6,530 bases of DNA from an uncultured Pirellula sp. (lineage in GTDB: Bacteria; Planctomycetota; Planctomycetia; Pirellulales; Pirellulaceae): assembly GCA_903837255.1 (NCBI GenBank), contig CAILTZ010000027.1:1-6530 (forward strand), written 5' to 3'. This document shows, in pieces, positions 1 through 5,578 of this stretch. The notes below the pieces were generated by a model, which had not been told where the DNA came from, did not search any database, and saw nothing but the letters and a program-made list of their open reading frames with translations. The number at the start of each line of letters is the position of its first letter. Position 1 is the first letter of the stretch. The position numbers and the translations under genes were made by a program.

Positions 1-383
1 ATGTGATCAACGTCTCGGGGCATAGGCTCAGCACCATCGAGATCGAAAGTGCGCTGGTCAGCCATCCGTCGGTGGCCGAAGCCGCCGCGGTGGGCCGGCC
101 CGACGAGATCAAAGGGCAGGGGATCGCGGTATTTGTGACACTCAAGAATCACACACCCGACGAGTCGATCCGCGATGAGCTCAAAAAGCACGTCCGCAAG
201 GAGATCGGGGCGCTTGCGGTGCCCGACGAGATTCGCTTTACGACCATGTTGCCCAAGACGCGAAGTGGCAAGATCATGCGTCGATTGCTCCGCGATATCG
301 CTTCGGGCAAAGAGAGTCTTCAGGATACATCGACGCTAGAGGATTTCAGTGTTCTTGCAAAACTTCGTGGTGACGAAGAGTAA
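1..383 (+). CDS. acs: Acetyl-CoA synthetase (AMP-forming), C-terminal fragment
   Basis: The visible 126 residues are the C-terminal lid domain of acetyl-CoA synthetase, which makes acetyl-CoA from acetate, ATP and CoA through an acetyl-AMP intermediate in the cytoplasm. The 5' part lies outside the window; the frame is open from base 1, and the GTG at position 3 is an internal valine codon, not a start. The fragment opens with the conserved INVSGHR segment. It then shows the [18 protein letters not shown] stretch and, near residues 84-94, the [11 protein letters not shown] motif, whose lysine (fragment residue 90) is the catalytic lysine that Pat-type acetyltransferases modify in this family. 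The R-to-K spacing between the two motifs matches the enterobacterial enzyme closely. The gene ends with TAA at 381-383 after a normal-looking tail ([13 protein letters not shown]). The substrate could be propionate rather than acetate, because the acyl pocket is not visible. Confidence 0.93.
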   Translation, partial: VINVSGHRLSTIEIESALVSHPSVAEAAAVGRPDEIKGQGIAVFVTLKNHTPDESIRDELKKHVRKEIGALAVPDEIRFTTMLPKTRSGKIMRRLLRDIASGKESLQDTSTLEDFSVLAKLRGDEE

Positions 384-404
384 AAACCAACGGCAACGCG
401 GATC

Positions 405-529
405 ATGCAAACGACAATTGGTTTGTTCTTGTACCAACGATCTTGATCTTGGTATTGCTCTTGCGGTTCCCGCTCACGGGCAAGATGACCGATTGGGTGG
501 TCAGCCAACTAGAATCTCGGCGAGACTAA
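405..529 (+). pseudogene. Possible frameshifted small single-helix membrane protein
   Basis: An ATG at 405 reads MQTTIGLF and meets TGA at 444-446 after 13 codons. The overlapping -1 frame, open from 374 to the TAA at 527-529, continues as VLVPTILILVLLLRFPLTGK and then MTDWVVSQLESRRD. Together they look like an intact protein of about 41 residues: a short polar start, one hydrophobic helix of about 16 residues and an amphipathic charged tail. The second frame has no ATG before the helix; only TTG codons at 443 and 449 could start it. A single missing base near 425-431 would explain the break, or a 28-residue protein could start at TTG 443. I do not recognise a family. The alternative is chance hydrophobicity in a 151-bp intergenic gap. 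No canonical slippery heptamer is present. Confidence 0.3.
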
Positions 530-534
530 GTTGA

Positions 535-2271
535 TTATCGTAGGTTTTTGAGGATGACCAGGGCTCGGTCGGAGGCTTCGAGAGCGAATTCGTCTAGGGT
601 CGGCAGCTGCTCGGCGATGCTGCTGGCAAGATCCTGGGCGGGTTCCTCTCGCCAATTCCTCAGGAACTTGAGCATGCGCGAGATGTCAAAACCACCGCTA
701 TTGGTAGAACCATCAGCACCAGACGTGGAGTTTGGGGCCAGCAACCGAGACGTGAATGCTACGAGCATTTCGCCTGGCTCTAAAATAAATCGGCCCAAGG
801 CGTACTGCTGATCGGGATCGGAGCCCAAAGTCGCCAGGGAGCTTCCGATGTGCCGAATCCCTCGATCTCCCAGTACCAAGCAGTGCATTTGGCCCGCGGA
901 ACAAGCCACACCGTTTCCGGTTTCCGGATGGATTTGCAATGCCGTCAAGTGCAGTTGCCAAGCTTCATGGCCGCGATTCCAGTGTTGGTCATTGATGGTT
1001 TGCAAAGCGTTACGCAGCGATGAGTTCGAGCTTTGAGAATCACGCCCCTGGCCTATCGCCGAGCCGGATTCAAACAGTTGCAGCATCGTCAGAGCTGATG
1101 TTGCGACCATGCTTCCGGTGGCATGGTTGGCATTTGCCGCCCCGACCACCAGCGATAACTTGCCCTGTTGGGTAAGGCCCCAATGATGAAACGCGCCGCC
1201 GATGAGAGCTTGTTGATGCGACCAACCCCCTAGATCGAAGTCCTCATGGAGAATCTGTGTGTCCGCCAATAGGCTTGCTTGGAAATCAGCGGCAACGTCG
1301 AGTTGTTTGGCAAGGTGCCTTGCGGTGGTGACTTCACAGCCCAGGATCGATTGTTCGATTTCTCCCATCAATCGCCCTGCGGCCAAGTTCGCCACTTCGA
1401 TTTCTGCGGCGGAATAGGAGCGAGGCTCAGCGGACCAAAACCACACGGTTCCGTGAGGGGTAGTGGTCGTTCCGATCGGTACGACCAGTGCGGAGCGATA
1501 AGCTTCTGGAGAGTGCCACTCCGGGGCCGCTTGGATATCGCTCAGCAGGACTGCGTTTCCGGTAAGGGCTTCCAGGTCTGCAAGGCTGCTTCGCAAGTCA
1601 CGGGCTGGGGCCAGGAACCGGGACTTGGGCAAACCGTAGCAAGCCCTGAGCTTGAGCTCGGTGGTATCTTCGTCGAGCAAGTACAGCGCGGCGGCAAGTG
1701 CACCGAGAGTCCGCGAGGTACTTTCCAGGACCGATTCGAGCCGAGCGGCGAGTTCCCGCGATGGAGCAGCATGGTTCGATACAGCTATGATTGTCGAGAG
1801 TTCGGCTTCTCGGTCTCGAAGTGCCGATTCGGTTCGATCGATGCGGCGAACGAGCTTTTCGATCCCGCGCAGCAATCCCTTGGCTCGATCCATCGAGACA
1901 CAAGGCAGATCGCTCCACAGCGAATCGGAGTCTTGGTCGCCGGGACCCTGGTTGTCGATGGTGGCCGAGACAAGATTGTCGATCAGCCGAGCGCGAAATG
2001 TTTCCCCCAGGGTTTCCTCAATCTCCACGCCCCAGTTGGTGGCGTTGGAAAAGGCCTTGAAACACTCCGAGATCTCTTCCTGAGCGCTATCTCGCAAGTT
2101 CGCTTGGTCAGAGCCTGCGGATCTTGCGTATGCGGGGCCTTGCGGGAGCGACAACGGACGGAAAGAGGGGATTCGGCGTTTCACGAGAAGAACTTCTGAG
2201 GCAGCACATGTGATGAGGGATAGCATAGAGGGGATCGTCGACAACTCCGGTAAAGCTTGAGGAATAGACAA
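535..2271 (-). CDS. GAF domain plus degenerate SpoIIE/RsbU-type PP2C phosphatase protein
   Basis: This is a soluble signalling-type protein of 578 residues. Residues 1-125 have no recognised domain. Residues 128-162 are charged and helical, probably a coiled coil or signalling helix. Residues 173-310 have the pattern of a GAF sensor domain, including ALYLLDED, SALVVPIG and HGTVWFWS. Residues 325-578 have the fold pattern of the SpoIIE/RsbU PP2C domain, which normally dephosphorylates phospho-Ser/Thr anti-anti-sigma factors. The metal-binding motifs are eroded: GGDF-D is GGAFHH (358-363), GDVSGHG is GAANANH (377-383), TDG is TSR (507-509), and only an Asp in SDRALVIL (567-574) remains of the last motif. 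It is therefore probably a pseudophosphatase. The longest frame starts with TTG at 2271 and lacks a well-placed ribosome binding site. An ATG at 2226 (residue 16) is the alternative. The stop is TAA at 535-537, and the gene converges on acs. Confidence 0.75.
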   Translation of the reverse strand: MSIPQALPELSTIPSMLSLITCAASEVLLVKRRIPSFRPLSLPQGPAYARSAGSDQANLRDSAQEEISECFKAFSNATNWGVEIEETLGETFRARLIDNLVSATIDNQGPGDQDSDSLWSDLPCVSMDRAKGLLRGIEKLVRRIDRTESALRDREAELSTIIAVSNHAAPSRELAARLESVLESTSRTLGALAAALYLLDEDTTELKLRACYGLPKSRFLAPARDLRSSLADLEALTGNAVLLSDIQAAPEWHSPEAYRSALVVPIGTTTTPHGTVWFWSAEPRSYSAAEIEVANLAAGRLMGEIEQSILGCEVTTARHLAKQLDVAADFQASLLADTQILHEDFDLGGWSHQQALIGGAFHHWGLTQQGKLSLVVGAANANHATGSMVATSALTMLQLFESGSAIGQGRDSQSSNSSLRNALQTINDQHWNRGHEAWQLHLTALQIHPETGNGVACSAGQMHCLVLGDRGIRHIGSSLATLGSDPDQQYALGRFILEPGEMLVAFTSRLLAPNSTSGADGSTNSGGFDISRMLKFLRNWREEPAQDLASSIAEQLPTLDEFALEASDRALVILKNLR

Positions 2272-2391
2272 AGCCTCATGCGTTATCGGTCTTGGTCCCT
2301 AAAGCCGGATCAATTGGAACTAGGCCGAACAACCGGCAAAGAAGCTAGTGGTGCTATAGAAGCTAGACACGCCAAAGTAGATAGACGTCAT

Positions 2392-2420
2392 TTGCACGGA
2401 AGTAATTCGTAAAGCATAAT
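2392..2420 (+). promoter_or_regulatory. Candidate sigma-70-type promoter for csrA
   Basis: TTGCAC (2392-2397) and CATAAT (2415-2420) are separated by exactly 17 bp. The -10 hexamer matches TATAAT at five of six positions; the -35 matches TTGACA only at its first three bases. Transcription would start near 2427 and give a csrA leader of about 120 nt, long enough for leader-based control. The placement is inferred from consensus matching only. Planctomycete promoters are poorly characterised and chance matches are common. Confidence 0.35.
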
Positions 2421-2533
2421 TCGGGACAAGTCGAAGGCCGATACCTTGACTTGTTCCGATTCGGGTCAGTTCTCGGTCGGAAAAATAGTTCTTTTGCCCC
2501 AAGCCTGTTGCAGTGGATGCAACCCAGAATGAA

Positions 2534-2539
2534 AAGGAG
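2534..2539 (+). promoter_or_regulatory. Shine-Dalgarno site of csrA, with overlapping GGA motif
   Basis: AAGGAG lies 6 nt before the ATG at 2546, an almost ideal ribosome binding site and the best in this window. It fixes the csrA start at 2546 rather than the upstream in-frame GTG at 2513. The GGA core sits at the base of a small possible GGA-GCC-TCC hairpin, and GGA is the sequence recognised by CsrA family proteins, so this site could also be a point of autoregulation. Confidence 0.75.
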
Positions 2540-2545
2540 CCTCCA

Positions 2546-2770
2546 ATGCTTGTGCTCTCGAGACACCGAGATGAAAGCATCATGATCGGAGACGACGTTG
2601 TGGTCACGATCGTGGACATTCGTGGGGATAAAGTGCGGCTTGGTATCGAAGCCCCCAGCGACGTTCCTGTCCATCGGCAAGAAGTTTACGAAGCGATTCA
2701 GCGCGAAAATCGAAAGGCAAATCAGATTCAGCCTTCGGATCTTCGCGGCTTGAAGGATAACGGTTCGTAA
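2546..2770 (+). CDS. csrA: Carbon storage regulator CsrA (RsmA family)
   Basis: The product is a 74-residue RNA-binding translational regulator. CsrA homodimers bind GGA motifs in mRNA leaders and block or alter translation; in many bacteria they are controlled by small RNAs or by FliW. The sequence begins with the family start MLVLSR and continues through [29 protein letters not shown] to [12 protein letters not shown]. The RNA-contacting arginine of the VHR motif is present (residue 44), as are the first beta-strand residues needed for RNA binding. The C-terminal tail after residue 55 is polar and somewhat longer than the 61-residue enterobacterial protein, within the family's usual range. 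The ATG at 2546 is chosen because of the AAGGAG 6 nt upstream and the exact family N-terminus. The gene stands alone: a divergent gene lies upstream and a strong terminator closes it 44 bp after the stop. No fliW is visible. Confidence 0.97.
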   Translation: MLVLSRHRDESIMIGDDVVVTIVDIRGDKVRLGIEAPSDVPVHRQEVYEAIQRENRKANQIQPSDLRGLKDNGS

Positions 2771-2814
2771 TTGTCGTTCCCCTGTCGGCCTCGTTGGTCG
2801 ACGAAGATACTCAG

Positions 2815-2870
2815 CACCCTTCGGGTCAGTCCGAGTGAATTCTCGGCTGACCCGAGGGGTGTTTTTGTTT
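2815..2870 (+). terminator. Strong intrinsic terminator after csrA
   Basis: The left arm at 2815-2835 and the right arm at 2842-2861 pair over about 20 bp around the 6-nt loop TGAATT, with one G-U pair and one bulged T. The right arm is followed directly by TTTTTGTTT (2862-2870). This is a classic rho-independent terminator. It separates csrA from the toroid-protein gene downstream, whose own candidate -10 begins at 2904. The left arm carries TTCGGGTCAGT (2820-2830), an 11-mer also found in the csrA leader. Confidence 0.95.
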
Positions 2871-2903
2871 CAATGGGACGAGATTTTACGCAGCCAAAGG
2901 GTG

Positions 2904-2909
2904 TATAAT
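2904..2909 (+). promoter_or_regulatory. Candidate -10 element (perfect TATAAT) for the toroid-protein gene
   Basis: A perfect TATAAT lies 50 bp before the TTG start at 2960 and directly after the csrA terminator, where a new promoter is expected. Transcription would start near 2916, giving a leader of about 44 nt. No good -35 hexamer is found 16-18 bp upstream (the bases there are AT-rich, around AGATTTTA), so the promoter may be weak or activator-dependent. Confidence 0.45.
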
Positions 2910-2959
2910 CCCGTTATCCGAACCGATCCCCACCTTCGCCTGGACGGAATCCGAGGAAA

Positions 2960-4660
2960 TTGTCAGGAACCAACGAGCAGAATCCATCGAAATTTCCGGC
3001 CCAGCCCCGTTGGGATGCTGGCTCTTTGCCTGCTTCGCCGGCACCGGCACCGCCTCCGCCGCCACCTGCTCCGCCGGCACCTGCTCCGCCCCCGGTACCG
3101 CCTAGTTCACTCCATGGTCGCACGGGTGCTTTGACCAAGAATGCATCTGCCTCAGCGGTCAATAGGCTTGAGCTCAAGGAGCTTGAGAATGGCGAGAGTC
3201 TGCATGCCTTGGCGAATCGCGAGGAACACGCTCAGGGCACAGAGTCTGACCAAGAGCCCGAGGGCTTGGAACGCTGGGTTGCACGATCGGTCAAGGAGGC
3301 ACCGAGTTGGTTGATAAGCACGATGGTCCATATGGCGATCATTTTGCTACTTGCATTGATACCCTTGCGGAATGAGGTTGCTAAGTCGTTGGTGCTGTTT
3401 CTTGGGAATACCGAAGCGGGTTCTGAGGGGGACTCGCTCAGTTCGTTCAACATCTCCGAGTCGGACATGATGCAGGGAGAGAACGAAGGAGAGGCCGCCG
3501 AGGATTTGGCGATCACGGCTTCGGATTTGTCGAAGATCACCCCCGAGTTGACAGAGATCGGGATCGAGATGGCAGCACCTGATTTCTCGATCAAGAAGGG
3601 GCTTACGGGCCGATCCGGGACGATGAAGGGAGCCTTGCTCAAAGCCTATGGGGGCTCGGAGCAGACGGAGAAAGCCGTCGCGATGGGGCTTGAGTGGCTC
3701 GCGCGAAATCAGCTTTCGGATGGATCCTGGAGTTTGGTTACCCCGTTTAGTGAGGGAGGGACATCGGAGAATCGTCCGGCGGCGACGGCCATGGCGCTGA
3801 TGGCGTTTATGGGGGCAGGCAACACGCATCAAACCGGGGCTTATCAACCGAATGTCTTGCGTGGCTTGAATCATCTGCTCAGGTTACAAGACGACGACGG
3901 GTACTTTGCGTCCAAGTCGGCTGGGATACAGCGGACGTATTCCCAGGCTCAAGCGACGATCGCGCTGTGTGAGTTGTTTGGAATGACTGGCGATCAGAAG
4001 TTGCGCGAGCCCGCCCAGCGCGCGGTGCTCTGGGCATTGCAGGCGCAGGACGACGGGGGAGGGTGGCGTTATGAACCTAGGCAGACCGGCGACACCAGCG
4101 TGACGGGTTGGTACGTCATGGCATTGATCTCGGCTCGCATGGCGGGCTTGGATGTCCCGAGCGATCGGCTTGATCGCATCCATCAATTCCTCGACACCGT
4201 CCAGCGCAAAGATGGGGTTCGTGGCCCCAGCGCCGAGGGTGATCAGTATGCTTATCAGGCTCCGTCGCAGGCGAAGATATCGATGACGGCCGAGGGGATG
4301 CTCTGCAGGATGTATTTGGGTTGGAAGACCGATGATTCAAGAATATTGCAAGGGGCCGCGAAACTCGTTCAGCAGCCGATCGTGCGGGGGGTGCAGGGTA
4401 GGGATTACTACTATTGGTATTACGCGACCAATGCATTGCATCATGCTGGAGGGCAAAGCTGGCGCATGTGGAACGAGGTGATGAAAGAGGCCCTTCCGGA
4501 GTTGCAGGTCAAGACCGGTAAGGAGCGCGGTAGTTGGCCATCTGAGGGAGATCCCCATGGAGGGGCCGGTGGGCGGCTCTACGCGACGGTCCTGTCGATC
4601 TTGTGTTTGGAGGCGTACTACCGCCACATGCCGCTATCGGAGATGGCTCCAAAAAAATAA
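2960..4660 (+). CDS. Membrane-anchored squalene-cyclase/prenyltransferase-like toroid protein
   Basis: Residues 1-115 are a probably cytoplasmic tail with a proline-alanine tract at 25-49. Residues 117-136 (WLISTMVHMAIILLLALIPL) form one membrane helix, with basic residues before it, predicting an extracytoplasmic C-terminus. Residues 150-210 are an acidic linker. Residues 235-560 form an alpha/alpha toroid of the squalene cyclase/prenyltransferase-repeat class. QW-like motifs occur at NQLSDGSW (250-257), LQDDDGYF (309-316) and QAQDDGGGW (361-369), followed by GDTSVTGW (377-384) and a GGAGGRLYAT..LCLEAYYR end (534-555). I see no DXDD protonation motif of hopene cyclases and no zinc-ligand set of prenyltransferases, so a cyclase function is not supported and the role is unknown. 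TTG 2960 is the only usable start after the in-frame stop at 2906-2908. A short GAGG lies 3 nt upstream, which is close. Confidence 0.85.
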   Translation: MSGTNEQNPSKFPAQPRWDAGSLPASPAPAPPPPPPAPPAPAPPPVPPSSLHGRTGALTKNASASAVNRLELKELENGESLHALANREEHAQGTESDQEPEGLERWVARSVKEAPSWLISTMVHMAIILLLALIPLRNEVAKSLVLFLGNTEAGSEGDSLSSFNISESDMMQGENEGEAAEDLAITASDLSKITPELTEIGIEMAAPDFSIKKGLTGRSGTMKGALLKAYGGSEQTEKAVAMGLEWLARNQLSDGSWSLVTPFSEGGTSENRPAATAMALMAFMGAGNTHQTGAYQPNVLRGLNHLLRLQDDDGYFASKSAGIQRTYSQAQATIALCELFGMTGDQKLREPAQRAVLWALQAQDDGGGWRYEPRQTGDTSVTGWYVMALISARMAGLDVPSDRLDRIHQFLDTVQRKDGVRGPSAEGDQYAYQAPSQAKISMTAEGMLCRMYLGWKTDDSRILQGAAKLVQQPIVRGVQGRDYYYWYYATNALHHAGGQSWRMWNEVMKEALPELQVKTGKERGSWPSEGDPHGGAGGRLYATVLSILCLEAYYRHMPLSEMAPKK

Positions 4661-4687
4661 AGAATTCTGCAGTGACGAATCCTGCGG

Positions 4688-5578
4688 CTAGGATTGGCTT
4701 CGTGTGGCTTCGGACGTGGTTCGAAGCATGTTGGATGCAAGCCGTTCGACCTTGCCATCCTTGAGTCGCACGACCGAGTCGCATTGCTGGGCGATCGATT
4801 CATCATGGGTAACCATGACGATCGTAAGGCCGTGTTGGCGGTTGATTTGACGCAGGATTTGAAGGATTGTTTGGCCCGATTCGTGATCGAGGTTTCCGGT
4901 GGGTTCGTCGGCAAGCAGCAGCGAGGGGTTCGCGATCAGAGCCCTAGCAATCGCCGTGCGCTGCATCTCTCCGCCTGAAAGCTCCCTTGGACGGTGCTTC
5001 AAACGATGCGAGAGACCTACTAGGTCGATCAAGTGCTTGGCGCGTTCGATGATCGATCGGCGATTGCGTAGGTACGAAAACAAACCGTTCCCGATCATCG
5101 CAGGAGCCAATACGTTTTCCAGGAGCGTTAATTCTGGGAGCAGGTGGTAGAACTGAAAGATCATCCCGAGCTGTTGGTTGCGAAATGCATCGCGATCGCG
5201 AGTCGCAAGGCAATCGATGCGCTGCCCATTGAAAGCGATCTCGCCTGCATCAGGCCGGTCCAGGGTACCGAGCAGGTGCAGCAGAGTGCTTTTGCCCGAC
5301 CCGCTCTGTCCGATGATTGCCGTAACCCGGCCTCTGGCGGCTACGAAGTCGACGCCTTTCAAGACCGGTACAGAGGTTTTGTGTCGGCGATAGGACTTGA
5401 AAAGTCCCGTTGCGGTGACCATCGGATCGGCCACTCCCAAATTCGCAACTCGTGTGCCGCGTGAGGCTTCGAGATCCTCGGGGCGGATGACTCGGTAAGG
5501 GTTAGCGGTCTTGGTATCCATGTCGAGCATGTGGGGAGCCGGGATATGAGGATGGCGTGATGATTCAGTGTTACTCAT
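4688..5578 (-). CDS. lolD: LolD/MacB-type ABC transporter ATP-binding protein
   Basis: This 296-residue cytoplasmic ATPase powers the FtsX-type permease encoded just upstream. Seen in order: Walker A GQSGSGKST (90-98), a Q-loop in MIFQFYHLLPELTLLENV (Q142), signature LSGGEMQR (200-207), Walker B LLADEPTGNLD (221-231) and H-loop histidine in MVTHDE (H258). The FQFYHLLPELT wording is typical of the LolD/MacB branch, which serves lipoprotein release or tripartite export. I place the start at the ATG at 5578, because it overlaps the permease stop as ATGAGTAA (8 bp) and has GAGG 9 nt upstream; ATGs at 5530 or 5521 are alternatives. Compared with the usual 225-235 residues, there is an N-terminal extension of about 50 residues (including NPYRVIRPEDLEASRG) and a short Ser/Thr-rich tail. 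The longer open frame upstream of 5578 lies within the permease gene and is rejected. Confidence 0.92.
   Translation of the reverse strand: MSNTESSRHPHIPAPHMLDMDTKTANPYRVIRPEDLEASRGTRVANLGVADPMVTATGLFKSYRRHKTSVPVLKGVDFVAARGRVTAIIGQSGSGKSTLLHLLGTLDRPDAGEIAFNGQRIDCLATRDRDAFRNQQLGMIFQFYHLLPELTLLENVLAPAMIGNGLFSYLRNRRSIIERAKHLIDLVGLSHRLKHRPRELSGGEMQRTAIARALIANPSLLLADEPTGNLDHESGQTILQILRQINRQHGLTIVMVTHDESIAQQCDSVVRLKDGKVERLASNMLRTTSEATRSQS

Larger units (their letters stand above)
2272..2545. other. Divergent intergenic region between the PP2C-like gene and csrA
   Basis: These 274 bp separate two divergently transcribed genes and should hold promoters for both. Besides a candidate csrA promoter (2392-2420), I see a direct repeat GAAGCTAG at 2341-2348 and 2359-2366, the 8-mer copies lying 18 bp apart. 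I also see the 11-mer TTCGGGTCAGT at 2460-2470, which recurs inside the csrA terminator, with a related TTCGGGACA at 2420-2428. A TTGACT at 2446-2451 has no matching -10 element. I could not identify a convincing promoter for the minus-strand gene. No ORF here looks coding; the frames crossing it are shadows. Confidence 0.6.

Noticed and set aside
384..534. Terminator between the convergent acs and PP2C-like genes
   Set aside because: Only 4-5 bp stems such as TGACC/GGTCA and TCTC/GAGA are present, and none is followed by a T run on either strand.
1279..2199. 306-codon open frame on the plus strand
   Set aside because: It lies wholly antisense to the GAF/PP2C-like gene. Its translation is low in complexity of domain signal, with many Cys, Gly and Arg residues and no recognisable motif, while the minus-strand frame has clear domain patterns.
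2513..2545. N-terminal extension of CsrA from a GTG at 2513
   Set aside because: The family begins at MLVLSR, and the ATG at 2546 has an ideal AAGGAG 6 nt upstream, which would fall inside the extension.
2320..2680. Two minus-strand open frames of about 100 codons overlapping csrA
   Set aside because: They run across the csrA 5' half and its leader. csrA is certain, and these frames show no domain or plausible start signal.
3047..3104. Tandem repeat in the CCG/CCT-rich stretch of the toroid gene
   Set aside because: This is simply the proline-alanine tract of the protein. The repeats are imperfect and codon-driven, with no sign of an independent DNA element.
4651..4687. Possible terminator between the convergent toroid and ATPase genes
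   Set aside because: On the minus strand a GCAG/CTGC stem is followed by a T-rich run, and AGAATTCT is a perfect palindrome. The stem is only 4 bp with a 9-nt loop, too weak to call.
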